Source: Pseudocitrobacter cyperus
GTDB lineage: Bacteria; Pseudomonadota; Gammaproteobacteria; Enterobacterales; Enterobacteriaceae
Length of the DNA: 64,000 nucleotides
Reading direction: 5' to 3'
NCBI RefSeq assembly: GCF_039889165.1
Contig: NZ_JAYMYY010000003.1
Coordinates: 186,001 to 250,000 of the forward strand
Both the position numbers and the translations under genes were made by a program. Below are positions 8,469 to 17,560 of this stretch, in pieces. The notes beneath the pieces are model-generated. The model was not told the DNA's origin and did not search any database. It saw nothing but the letters and a program-made list of their open reading frames with translations. Numbering within the stretch: the first letter of the stretch is position 1; each line of letters begins with the position of its first letter.

Positions 8469-9263
8469 ATGAAACAGTATCTTGAATTGATGCAGAAGGT
8501 GCTTGATGAAGGCACCCCGAAAAATGACCGTACCGGCACGGGCACGATCTCTATTTTTGGCCACCAGATGCGCTTTAATTTGCAGGATGGCTTCCCGCTG
8601 GTGACGACCAAACGTTGTCATTTACGCTCCATCATCCACGAGCTGTTGTGGTTCCTGCAGGGCGACACTAACGTGGCGTATCTGCGTGAAAATAACGTCA
8701 CCATCTGGGACGAATGGGCCGATGAAAATGGCGACCTTGGCCCGGTTTACGGTAAGCAGTGGCGCGCCTGGCCAACGCCGGATGGACGTCATATCGACCA
8801 GATCGCAACCGTCGTGAATCAACTGAAAAATGACCCTGACTCCCGCCGCATTATTGTCTCGGCGTGGAACGTGGGCGAACTGGATAAAATGGCGCTGGCG
8901 CCTTGCCACGCTTTCTTCCAGTTCTATGTGGCCGACGGGAAACTCTCATGCCAGCTCTATCAGCGCTCCTGTGACGTCTTCCTTGGCCTGCCGTTCAACA
9001 TCGCCAGTTATGCGCTGCTGGTGCATATGATGGCGCAGCAGTGCGACCTTGAAGTGGGCGATTTTGTCTGGACGGGCGGCGATACCCACCTGTACAGCAA
9101 TCACATGGAACAGACTGCGCTGCAGTTGACCCGCGAACCTCGCGCACTGCCGAAACTGGTGATTAAACGTAAACCTGACTCCATCTTCGATTACCGTTTC
9201 GAAGACTTTGAGATTGAAGGCTACGACCCGCATCCTGGCATCAAAGCGCCTGTCGCTATTTAA
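8469..9263 (+). CDS. thyA: Thymidylate synthase ThyA
   Basis: 264 residues, exactly the E. coli length. It methylates dUMP to dTMP using methylene-tetrahydrofolate. Motifs seen: RTGTGTISIFG (~21-31), the nucleophile Cys146 in LAPCHAFFQFYV, the dUMP-phosphate site QRSCDVFLGLPFNIASY, and the C-terminal HPGIKAPVAI. It is translated with lgt (6-base gap; the thyA RBS overlaps the lgt end) and stopped by a strong terminator at 9277-9308. Confidence 0.98.
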   Translation: MKQYLELMQKVLDEGTPKNDRTGTGTISIFGHQMRFNLQDGFPLVTTKRCHLRSIIHELLWFLQGDTNVAYLRENNVTIWDEWADENGDLGPVYGKQWRAWPTPDGRHIDQIATVVNQLKNDPDSRRIIVSAWNVGELDKMALAPCHAFFQFYVADGKLSCQLYQRSCDVFLGLPFNIASYALLVHMMAQQCDLEVGDFVWTGGDTHLYSNHMEQTALQLTREPRALPKLVIKRKPDSIFDYRFEDFEIEGYDPHPGIKAPVAI

Positions 9264-9276
9264 GCGCACCTTGTGA

Positions 9277-9308
9277 AAAACCGGTACACCGCGTGTACCG
9301 GTTTTTTT
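9277..9308 (+). terminator. Rho-independent terminator of lgt-thyA
   Basis: A long perfect stem around CCGGTACAC/GTGTACCGG with a 3-base loop (CGC), with A bases on the left and a seven-T run on the right. It separates thyA from the pseudopilin genes. Confidence 0.9.
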
Positions 9309-9434
9309 ATATTCTGAATCCTCCTTCCCGTTTTTTTGCAATGCGTTGCAACTGCGTAGATATCTCTGAAACCTCCTCGTAAAACCTAAACTTGCAGCTC
9401 GAAATGTTGATGGGCTTTGTCGATACTCGCCGCC

Positions 9435-9908
9435 ATGAACAGAGAAAAGGGCTACACCCTGATTGAAACGTTAGTCGCGCTCTCGCTGATGATTATCCTC
9501 AGCGCCGGCGGGCTATATGGCTGGCAGAGCTGGCAGCAGCAACAGCGGTTATGGCAAACCGCCACGCAATTACGCGACTACCTGCTGTTTTTACGTAATG
9601 ACGCCAACTGGCATAACCGCGATCGGCTGATTACGGCACATTATGTCGAAACGCGCTGGTGTCTGGTCGCGGATACGGCGATAACCGAAGGCTGCCCGTC
9701 GGGGAAGCCCGCGGTATTTCTGCCGCCGTGGCCGGAGGTCTCACTTGCCGCCATGACACCTTCTCTCGGGTTCTATGGGCTACGAAATACGGCCTGGGCG
9801 GGGAGTATCACGCTACAAAGTGACGCCGGGCGTTGGGAGGCGATCCTCTCCGGGTTAGGGCGAGTTCGGTTATGTCAAAGTGATGGAGGTCATCAGTGCC
9901 AGTCATGA
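9435..9908 (+). CDS. ppdA: Prepilin-type protein PpdA
   Basis: 157 residues; the start chosen is ATG 9435-9437 (MNREKGYTLIETLVALSLMI), giving the short positive leader of class-A prepilins. The cleavage site G^Y is followed by Glu at +5 and a ~20-residue hydrophobic helix (type IV N-methylation motif). It is a minor pseudopilin-like protein thought to take part in a type IV pilus or type II secretion-like fibre. The globular part has four Cys (WCLVAD, GCPSG, LCQSDGGHQCQS). It is first in a tightly overlapping cluster with ppdB, ygdB and ppdC. Confidence 0.9.
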   Translation: MNREKGYTLIETLVALSLMIILSAGGLYGWQSWQQQQRLWQTATQLRDYLLFLRNDANWHNRDRLITAHYVETRWCLVADTAITEGCPSGKPAVFLPPWPEVSLAAMTPSLGFYGLRNTAWAGSITLQSDAGRWEAILSGLGRVRLCQSDGGHQCQS

Positions 9909-10456
9909 TGCGCGGATTTTCGCTGCTGGAGGTGCTTATCTCGATGGCTATCAGCAGCATTCTGCTGCTGGGCGCATCGCGCTTTTTGCCAGCCCTGCAG
10001 CGCGGTATTTTGCAGCAAACCCGCCAGCAGACGCTGGAGGACGAAGTCTGGCAGCGGCTCTATACGGTGGCGAAACATCTTCAGCGAGCCGGGTATTGTA
10101 ACGGACAGTGCCAGGGGGAAGCTCTTGAACTGGCGAGGCAGGAACAGTGTGTGATTGTTCGTTGGGATAGCAACAGCGATGGCATCTGGCAGACGTCGCC
10201 GATGACGGATGCCGACAGCATCGGTTTCCGTTTGCAAAACGGTGTGCTGGAAACCCTGAGAGGGGCGACGGCCTGTGAGGGGAAGGGATGGGACAAAATG
10301 ACCAACCCGGAAACCGTCATCGTGACGCAGTTTCAGGTTTCGCGGAAAAACAGCGCCGGTTTTTCGCCGGAGCTAACGATATTAATGAGCGCCACCGGCG
10401 CTGATGGGGCGGGGCGCGTCAATGCGCTTTATAGCGTAACGGGATATAACCTGTGA
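9896..10456 (+). CDS. ppdB: Prepilin-type protein PpdB
   Basis: 186 residues. The start is taken as GTG at 9896, because a GGAGG-like site lies about eight bases before it. An ATG four codons on (MRGFSLLEV) is possible and would leave the prepilin leader almost bare. The type IV prepilin motif RGFSLLEVLISMAI is clear. The 13-base overlap with ppdA implies coupled translation. The C-terminal domain has the PpdB-type segment LRGATACEGKGWDKM. It is predicted to be processed by a prepilin peptidase and inserted in the inner membrane. Confidence 0.88.
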   Translation: MPVMMRGFSLLEVLISMAISSILLLGASRFLPALQRGILQQTRQQTLEDEVWQRLYTVAKHLQRAGYCNGQCQGEALELARQEQCVIVRWDSNSDGIWQTSPMTDADSIGFRLQNGVLETLRGATACEGKGWDKMTNPETVIVTQFQVSRKNSAGFSPELTILMSATGADGAGRVNALYSVTGYNL

Positions 10457-10857
10457 ATCGCGAGCGGGGAGCGTCGTCGCTGGCGCTGGTTCTGTTGCTG
10501 CTGGTGTTAGGCAGTTTGATGTTACAGGGGCTTAACCAGATGCAGCGGCGACAGGTGGCGATGGTGAATGACGAAACGCTGGCACTACGCAATACGGCGC
10601 AGGCGCACTCCACGCTTCAGTGGGGAAAAACCGTATCGTGGCCGGATGGGGTAGACGTGCAGTGCAGAGCTTACAGTGGCGGTAGCCGCGCCTGCCTGCG
10701 CCTGCTCGACCACGGCGCCATTCTGCTGATGGCGGACAGCAACGGCATTCAACTATGGCAATCCGGCGCACGTCAGATTAATGGCATTGTTTTCTCGCCC
10801 CATGGCTGGAGCGATTTTTGCCCTTTACAGGAGAAAGCATTATGCCAGATGCCATAG
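10453..10857 (+). CDS. ygdB: YgdB, DUF2509 pseudopilin-cluster protein
   Basis: 134 residues starting MNRERGASSLALVLLLLVLG, overlapping ppdB by four bases (GTGA-type junction). The N-terminal hydrophobic helix after a short charged leader resembles a pseudopilin, but the canonical GFxxxE is replaced by GASSLA. It is thus like the GspK/PilX class that lacks Glu+5. The end FSPHGWSDFCPLQEKALCQ is conserved in E. coli YgdB. Its place inside the ppd cluster suggests a tip or initiating subunit; that is inference. Confidence 0.88.
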   Translation: MNRERGASSLALVLLLLVLGSLMLQGLNQMQRRQVAMVNDETLALRNTAQAHSTLQWGKTVSWPDGVDVQCRAYSGGSRACLRLLDHGAILLMADSNGIQLWQSGARQINGIVFSPHGWSDFCPLQEKALCQMP

Positions 10858-11165
10858 AGAAAATGCGTGGCTTCAGCCTGCCGGAAGTGCTGCTGGCGAT
10901 GCTGCTTATGGTGAGCGTAATCACTGCGCTGGGCGGCTATTACCGTAACCTGGCGCTGGGGAATCACCAGCTTAATCAGTATCGCCAGCTCTGGCGTTAT
11001 GCATGGTTGCAGACTCAGCGCCAGGCGCAGCCCCTGCCGGAGGGGTGGGAAAGCCAGCGCGTGGAGACATCAACCCAAAGTTGTGTCAGCATCAATGTTA
11101 CTATTACCGCCCCGGTGGGTAAGCAAGGTCACATGACGCGGTTACATTGCCCCGTCAAACTGTAG
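10842..11165 (+). CDS. ppdC: Prepilin-type protein PpdC
   Basis: 107 residues; ATG 10842 is preceded by a good ribosome site (AGGAGAAAG). The leader MPDAIEKMRGFSLPEVLLAM contains the prepilin cleavage motif G^FSLPE and a hydrophobic helix. It overlaps ygdB by 16 bases. A disulfide pair is likely (QSCVSI and RLHCPVKL at the end). recC starts 12 bases after its stop, so the pseudopilin genes and recC probably share a transcript, as in E. coli. Confidence 0.9.
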   Translation: MPDAIEKMRGFSLPEVLLAMLLMVSVITALGGYYRNLALGNHQLNQYRQLWRYAWLQTQRQAQPLPEGWESQRVETSTQSCVSINVTITAPVGKQGHMTRLHCPVKL

Positions 11166-11177
11166 TCAGGAGCGAAT

Positions 11178-14100
11178 ATGTTACGGGTCTACCACTCCAA
11201 TCGCCTGGATGTGCTGGAAGCATTAATGGAGTTCATTGTTGAGCAGCAGCGGCTCGACGACCCTTTCGAGTCTGAAATGGTGCTGGTGCAAAGCACCGGG
11301 ATGGCGCAATGGCTCCAGATGACCCTTTCGCAGCGTTTCGGCATCGCGGCAAATATCGACTTCCCGCTGCCGGCAAGCTTTATCTGGGATATGTTCACCC
11401 GCGTACTGCCGGATATTCCTGGTGAAAGCGCCTTCAACAAACAGAGCATGAGCTGGAAGCTGATGACGCTACTGCCGCAAATGCTGGATAACGAGGCGTT
11501 TACGCCGCTGCGCCACTATCTTCACGATGATGGCGATAAACGTAAGTTGTTCCAGCTTGCTTCACGCGTGGCGGATCTCTATGACCAGTATCTGGTCTAT
11601 CGTCCGCAGTGGCTGACTGATTGGGAAAACGACAGGCTGGTCGATGGCCTGGGCGAGGCGCAATTATGGCAGGCGCCACTGTGGAAAGCGCTGGTGGAGC
11701 ATACCGAAACGCTCGGTCAGCCGCTTTGGCACCGTGCTAATCTCTACCAGCGTTTTATCGATATCCTCGAAAAAAGCGACACCCGCCCGGAAGGTTTGCC
11801 GTCGCGCGTGTTTATCTGTGGTATTTCAGCACTGCCGCCAGTTTATCTCCATGCCTTACAGGCGTTGGGTAAACACATTGATATTTACGTGCTGTTCACT
11901 AACCCCTGCCGTTACTACTGGGGGGATATTCAGGATCCGGCGTTTTTGGCACGTTTGCAGGCTCGCCAACGCCGCCACTTCCGTGAAGAACGTGCATTGC
12001 CGCTGTTTCGTGATGCGGATGCTGCGCCGGGTTTGTTTAACGACGAGGGCGAGCAAAATGTCACCAACCCGATGTTAGCCTCCTGGGGCAAGCTGGGGCG
12101 CGATTATATCTACCTGCTGGCGGGGCTTGAGCGCTATCAGGAGCTGGAGGCGTTTGTTGATATTGACCCCGATAACCTGCTGCATAATCTGCAACATGAC
12201 GTTCTGGAGTTAAAAAATTCCGCGGTTGCCGGGCGCACGGCACAAGAATTTGCCCATAGTGGCGCCAAACGCGCACTCGACCCGAACGATCGTAGCCTGA
12301 CGGTACACGTATGTCACAGCCCACAGCGCGAGGTGGAAATATTGCACGACCGTCTGCTGGCGATGCTGGAAGCAGACCCGACCCTGACACCGCGCGATAT
12401 CATCGTGATGGTGGCGGATATCGACAGCTACAGCCCGTTTATTCAGGCGGTGTTTGGCAGCGCCAGCGGCGAACGCTACCTGCCTTACGCCATCTCTGAC
12501 CGCCGAGCTCGTCAGGCGCACCCGGCGATGCAGGCGTTCATCACACTCCTCTCGCTGCCGGACAGCCGCTTTATCAGCGAAGATGTTCTCGCGCTGCTGG
12601 ACGTGCCCGTACTGGCAGCCCGCTTTAATATTGATGAAGAGGGGCAGCGCTACCTGCGCCAGTGGGTGAATGAGTCTGGCATTCGCTGGGGACTGGATGA
12701 CGACAACGTGCGCGAACTCGACCTTCCTGCCACCGGGCAACATACCTGGCGCTTTGGCCTGACGCGCATGCTGCTGGGCTATGCCATGGAGAGCCGGCAG
12801 GGGGAGTGGCAGTCGGTTTTGCCTTACGACGAATCGAGTGGGTTAATCGCCGAGCTGGTGGGGCATCTGGCATCACTGCTCATGCAGCTTAACCACTGGC
12901 GGCAGGGGCTGTCACAGGCGCGCCCGCTGGAAGAGTGGCTACCAGTGTGCCGGGACATGCTCAATGACTTCTTCCTGCCGGATCAGGACACAGAAGCGGC
13001 GCTGGCATTGATCGAACAGCAGTGGCAGGCAATCATCGGCCAGGGAACTCAGTCCCAATATGAGGGAATGGTGCCGCTTTCACTGCTGCGCGATGAACTG
13101 GCTTCGCGTCTCGATCAGGAACGAATCAGCCAGCGTTTTCTCGCCGGGCCGGTCAACATCTGTACCCTGATGCCGATGCGTTCTATTCCCTTCAAAGTGG
13201 TGTGTTTGCTTGGCATGAACGATGGTGTTTATCCGCGCGCGCTGCCGCCGCTGGGCTTTGACCTGATGAGTCAGAAGCCGGTGCGTGGCGACCGTAGCCG
13301 CCGTGATGATGACCGCTATCTGTTCCTTGAAGCGTTGATGTCTGCCGGGCAAGCGCTCTATATCAGCTACATTGGCCGTTCAATCCAGGACAACAGTGAA
13401 CGATATCCCTCGGTGCTGGTGCAGGAACTACTGGATTACATTGGCCAGAGCCACTGTCTGGTGGGCGATGAGGCACTGAACTGCGACGAAAGCGATCGAC
13501 GTGTGAAAGCGCATATCATGCATCACCATACGCGCATGCCGTTTGATGCGGAGAATTTTACTGCCGGGGAACGGCAGAGCTATGCGCGAGAGTGGCTGGC
13601 GGCAGCCAGCCAGCAGGGGCAGGCTCATTCTCCCTTTATTCAGCCGCTGGCACCGCTGGAGCTAACCAGCCTGCCGCTGGAGCAGTTGCAGCGCTTCTGG
13701 CAGCATCCGGTGCGCGCTTTCTTCCAGATGCGTTTGCAGGTGAACTTTCGCTCTGAGGAGAGCGAAATCCCTGATACCGAACCCTTTATCCTGGAAGGGC
13801 TGACCCGCTATCAGCTTAATCAGCAATTACTGAATACGTTGATTGAAGAGCAGGATGCCGGGGAGATGTATCGTCGTTATCGGGCGGCGGGCACGTTGCC
13901 TTACGGGCCTTATGGTGAAATCGCCTGGGAGGTGCAGCGCCAGGAAATGGAAGCGCTGGCCGCACGCGTACTCGAACTGCGGCAGCCTGCGCAAAGCGTG
14001 GAAATCGACCTTGAATGTGCAGGCATTAACATCACCGGGTGGCTGACGCAAGTGCAGCCGAATGGATTGTTGCGCTGGCGCCCATCTTTGCTTAGTGTTT

Positions 14101-14546
14101 CGCAGGGGATGCAACTTTGGCTGGAACACCTTGTCTACTGTGCCAGTGGCGGAACCGGTGAAAGCCGTCTGTTGCTGCGTAAAGAGGGGGAATGGCACTT
14201 CCCGCCGCTACAGGTGGAAGAGGCAAAAGCCTATCTGACTGAGCTGGTGGAAGGGTACCAGCTTGGCATGACGCAGCCGCTGTTGTTCCTGCCAGAAAGC
14301 GGCGGAGCCTGGCTTAAAGCCTGCTTCGATGCTGACAGCAATACCATCCTGATGGATGACGAAACGCAGCAAAAAGCGCGAAGCAAGTTTCTTCAGGCGT
14401 ATGAAGGGAATATGGTAGTCAGTGGTGAAGGTAGCGATCTCTGGTATCAGCGCCTGTGGCGTACCCTCGAAAACGAGCAGTATGAAGCCATTCTTGAACA
14501 GACGCAGCGCTATCTCCTGCCGGTTTTTCGTCATCAACAGTCATAA
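11178..14546 (+). CDS. recC: RecBCD subunit RecC
   Basis: 1122 residues, identical in length to E. coli RecC. RecC bridges RecB and RecD, splits the DNA duplex and recognises Chi in the 3' strand, switching the enzyme from degradation to recombination. The N terminus (MLRVYHSNRLDVLEALMEF) and a degenerate SF1-helicase fold without a working Walker A are typical. The C-terminal region is the inactivated nuclease-like domain. It is separated from recB by ptrA, as in other enterobacteria. A 128-base gap before ptrA has no clear terminator. Confidence 0.97.
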   Translation: MLRVYHSNRLDVLEALMEFIVEQQRLDDPFESEMVLVQSTGMAQWLQMTLSQRFGIAANIDFPLPASFIWDMFTRVLPDIPGESAFNKQSMSWKLMTLLPQMLDNEAFTPLRHYLHDDGDKRKLFQLASRVADLYDQYLVYRPQWLTDWENDRLVDGLGEAQLWQAPLWKALVEHTETLGQPLWHRANLYQRFIDILEKSDTRPEGLPSRVFICGISALPPVYLHALQALGKHIDIYVLFTNPCRYYWGDIQDPAFLARLQARQRRHFREERALPLFRDADAAPGLFNDEGEQNVTNPMLASWGKLGRDYIYLLAGLERYQELEAFVDIDPDNLLHNLQHDVLELKNSAVAGRTAQEFAHSGAKRALDPNDRSLTVHVCHSPQREVEILHDRLLAMLEADPTLTPRDIIVMVADIDSYSPFIQAVFGSASGERYLPYAISDRRARQAHPAMQAFITLLSLPDSRFISEDVLALLDVPVLAARFNIDEEGQRYLRQWVNESGIRWGLDDDNVRELDLPATGQHTWRFGLTRMLLGYAMESRQGEWQSVLPYDESSGLIAELVGHLASLLMQLNHWRQGLSQARPLEEWLPVCRDMLNDFFLPDQDTEAALALIEQQWQAIIGQGTQSQYEGMVPLSLLRDELASRLDQERISQRFLAGPVNICTLMPMRSIPFKVVCLLGMNDGVYPRALPPLGFDLMSQKPVRGDRSRRDDDRYLFLEALMSAGQALYISYIGRSIQDNSERYPSVLVQELLDYIGQSHCLVGDEALNCDESDRRVKAHIMHHHTRMPFDAENFTAGERQSYAREWLAAASQQGQAHSPFIQPLAPLELTSLPLEQLQRFWQHPVRAFFQMRLQVNFRSEESEIPDTEPFILEGLTRYQLNQQLLNTLIEEQDAGEMYRRYRAAGTLPYGPYGEIAWEVQRQEMEALAARVLELRQPAQSVEIDLECAGINITGWLTQVQPNGLLRWRPSLLSVSQGMQLWLEHLVYCASGGTGESRLLLRKEGEWHFPPLQVEEAKAYLTELVEGYQLGMTQPLLFLPESGGAWLKACFDADSNTILMDDETQQKARSKFLQAYEGNMVVSGEGSDLWYQRLWRTLENEQYEAILEQTQRYLLPVFRHQQS

Positions 14547-14674
14547 TGGCCGTATAAAAATTGCGCAATTAAAACCCTTCGTTTACTATGCGCAAGCAGT
14601 CACGGACTGATGTGCCATACAAAGTAAAGCGGCTGTTTTACGGAGTCGCTGGTTATTAATGATGAGGTCCGTGA

Positions 14675-17560
14675 ATGCCCCGTAGTATCTGGTTGAGTGT
14701 ACTTGTATTGATTACCGCCCTTTGGGCACCTATAAGTCAGGCAGACACTGGATGGCAGCCCATCCAGGAAACCATCCGCAAAAGCGAAAAAGATCCACGT
14801 CACTATCAGGCTATCAAGCTTGATAACGGCATGGTGGTGCTGTTGGTTTCTGATCCTCAGGCGGTTAAATCGCTGTCGGCGCTGGTTGTGCCGGTGGGGT
14901 CATTGCAGGATCCGGACGTGCATCCTGGCCTTGCACACTTCCTCGAACATATGACGCTGATGGGCTCGAAAATGTATCCGAAGCCTGACAGCCTTGCTGA
15001 ATACCTCAAAATGCACGGCGGCAGCCACAACGCCAGTACCGCGCCTTACCGCACCGCTTTCTATCTTGAGGTGGAAAACGACGCCCTGCAGGGCGCAGTT
15101 GACCGTCTTGCTGATGCTATTGCCGCCCCTAAGCTTGATAAAAAATACGTCGAGCGTGAGCGTAATGCGGTAAACGCCGAGCTCACCATGGCGCGTTCGC
15201 GCGATGGGATGCGTATGGCGCAGGTCAGTGCTGAAACTATTAACCCGGCGCATCCGGGGTCACGTTTTTCCGGCGGTAATCTCGAAACGCTGAGTGATAA
15301 ACCCGGTAGCCCGGTACATGACGCGCTGCTGGCTTTCCGCGATGAATACTATTCAGCCAACCTGATGAAAGCGGTTATCTACAGCAATAAACCTTTGTCG
15401 GAACTGGCAAAGATGGCGGCGGAAACCTATGGCCGAGTGCCGAATAAATCCATTACGGTGCCGAAAATCGACGTGCCGGTCGTGACCGATGCGCAAAAAG
15501 GCATACTGATTCATTACGTTCCCGCACTGCCGCGTAAAGTATTGCGCGTGGAGTTCCGCATCGACAACAACACGGCCCAGTTCCGTAGCAAAACCGATGA
15601 ACTGGTGACCTATCTGATTGGCAACCGCAGCCCTGGTACTTTGTCCGACTGGCTGCAAAATCAGGGGCTGGTGGAAGGCATTCGCGCCGATGCCGACCCG
15701 GTAGTCAACGGCAACAGCGGTGTGCTGGCCATCTCCGCCACTTTAACGGATAAGGGCCTCGCCCATCGCGATGAGGTTGTTGCGGCCATCTTCAGTTACC
15801 TCAATCTGCTGCGTGAAAAAGGCATTGATAAGCGTTATTTCAATGAGCTTGCGCATGTGCTGGATCTCGATTTTCGTTATCCGTCCATCAATCGCGATAT
15901 GAGCTATGTGGAGTGGCTGGCGGATACCATGATCCGCGTACCGGTGCAGCATACGCTGGATGCCGTCAATGTCGCCGACCAGTTTGATGAGCAGGCAGTG
16001 AAAGCGCGGCTGGCAATGATGACGCCACAGAATGCCCGTATCTGGTACATCAGCGAGAAAGAGCCGCATAACAAGACGGCCTACTTTGTTAATGCGCCGT
16101 ACCAGGTAGACAAAATCAGCGACCAGACCTTTAGCCGGTGGAAGCAAGACGCGGACGCCATCAAACTGAAATTGCCCGAGCTGAACCCCTACATTCCGGA
16201 CGATTTCACGCTGATTAAGCCGGAGAAAACATATACGCATCCGGAACTTATCATTGATGAACCCACGTTGCGCCTGGTGTATATGCCAAGCCACTACTTC
16301 GCCAGCGAGCCGAAAGCCGATGTCACGTTGATTCTGCGCAACCCGAAGGCAATGAACAGCGCCCGTAATCAGGTCATGTTCGCGCTGAATGACTATCTGG
16401 CGGGTATTTCGCTGGATCAGCTCAGTAATCAGGCGGCGGTGGGCGGCATCAGTTTCTCCACCGGGGCGAACAACGGTCTGATGATGAACGCCAACGGTTA
16501 TACCCAGCGCCTGCCGCAGCTTTTTGATGCCCTGTTGCAGGGCTATTTCAGCTATCAGCCGACGGAAGATCAGCTTGAGCAGGCGAAGTCCTGGTATGCA
16601 CAGATGATGGACTCTGCTGACAAGAGTAAAGCGTATGAGCAGGCGATTATGCCGGTACAGATGCTGTCGCAGGTGCCCTATTTCCAGCGGGAAGAGCGTC
16701 GGGCGTTGCTGCCGTCAATTACCCTCAAAGAGGTGATGGCATACCGCGAGCGCCTGAAAACCAATGCGCGAGCGGAATTTATGGTGATTGGGAACCTCAG
16801 CAAAGAGGCGTCCAGCACGCTGGCGCACCATGTTCAGGCGCAACTGGGCTCGAAGGGGACAGAGTGGTGTCGTAATCAGGATGTGCTGATCGATAAAAAA
16901 CAGTCCGTTATCTTTGAAAAATCGGCCCCGAGCACCGACTCTGCGCTGGCGGCGGTCTTTGCGCCCATCAACAGTGATGAAGCCAGCACGTCAGCCCAGA
17001 GTGCCGTACTGGCGCAGATTGTGCAGCCGTGGTTCTACACTCAGCTGCGTACTGAAGAGCAGCTTGGTTACGCGGTATTTGCCTTCTCGATGAACGTCGG
17101 GCGTCAGTGGGGAATGGGCTTCCTGCTGCAAAGCAGCGATAAGCAACCCGCATTCTTGTGGGAGCGTTTTAAAGCCTTCTTCCCAACGGCAGAAGCGAAA
17201 CTGCGCGCCATGAAACCGGAAGAGTTTGCCCAAATTCAACAAGCAGTGATTGCCCAGATGCAGCAGGCGCCGCAAACCCTCAGCGAAGAAGCCTCTAAGC
17301 TCAGTAAAGATTTTGACAGAGGTAATATGGCGTTCGATTCACGTGATAAAGTAGTGGCCCAGATTAAGTTACTGACACCGCTTAAAGTAGCCGACTTCTT
17401 CCACCAGACGGTGGTTGAGCCGCAGGGCATGACCGTACTGTCTCAGATTTCCGGAAGTGATAACGGAAAACAGGACTACGCGCATCCTGAAGGCTGGAAA
17501 GTGTGGCAAAGCATCAGTGAATTGCAGCAAACCTTACCATTGAGACCAGAGAACGAATGA
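14675..17560 (+). CDS. ptrA: Pitrilysin (protease III) PtrA
   Basis: 961 residues. The signal peptide (MPRSIWLSVLVLITALWAPISQA) directs it to the periplasm. It is an M16 zinc metallopeptidase that degrades small peptides such as insulin B chain. The inverted zinc motif HFLEH (HFLEHMTLMG) lies near residue 88, with the distal Glu in the ERNAVNAELTMA segment. A second, inactive M16 half follows, as usual. Its last four bases overlap recB (ATGA), so it is translationally coupled to recB although unrelated in function; the arrangement is conserved. Confidence 0.97.
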   Translation: MPRSIWLSVLVLITALWAPISQADTGWQPIQETIRKSEKDPRHYQAIKLDNGMVVLLVSDPQAVKSLSALVVPVGSLQDPDVHPGLAHFLEHMTLMGSKMYPKPDSLAEYLKMHGGSHNASTAPYRTAFYLEVENDALQGAVDRLADAIAAPKLDKKYVERERNAVNAELTMARSRDGMRMAQVSAETINPAHPGSRFSGGNLETLSDKPGSPVHDALLAFRDEYYSANLMKAVIYSNKPLSELAKMAAETYGRVPNKSITVPKIDVPVVTDAQKGILIHYVPALPRKVLRVEFRIDNNTAQFRSKTDELVTYLIGNRSPGTLSDWLQNQGLVEGIRADADPVVNGNSGVLAISATLTDKGLAHRDEVVAAIFSYLNLLREKGIDKRYFNELAHVLDLDFRYPSINRDMSYVEWLADTMIRVPVQHTLDAVNVADQFDEQAVKARLAMMTPQNARIWYISEKEPHNKTAYFVNAPYQVDKISDQTFSRWKQDADAIKLKLPELNPYIPDDFTLIKPEKTYTHPELIIDEPTLRLVYMPSHYFASEPKADVTLILRNPKAMNSARNQVMFALNDYLAGISLDQLSNQAAVGGISFSTGANNGLMMNANGYTQRLPQLFDALLQGYFSYQPTEDQLEQAKSWYAQMMDSADKSKAYEQAIMPVQMLSQVPYFQREERRALLPSITLKEVMAYRERLKTNARAEFMVIGNLSKEASSTLAHHVQAQLGSKGTEWCRNQDVLIDKKQSVIFEKSAPSTDSALAAVFAPINSDEASTSAQSAVLAQIVQPWFYTQLRTEEQLGYAVFAFSMNVGRQWGMGFLLQSSDKQPAFLWERFKAFFPTAEAKLRAMKPEEFAQIQQAVIAQMQQAPQTLSEEASKLSKDFDRGNMAFDSRDKVVAQIKLLTPLKVADFFHQTVVEPQGMTVLSQISGSDNGKQDYAHPEGWKVWQSISELQQTLPLRPENE

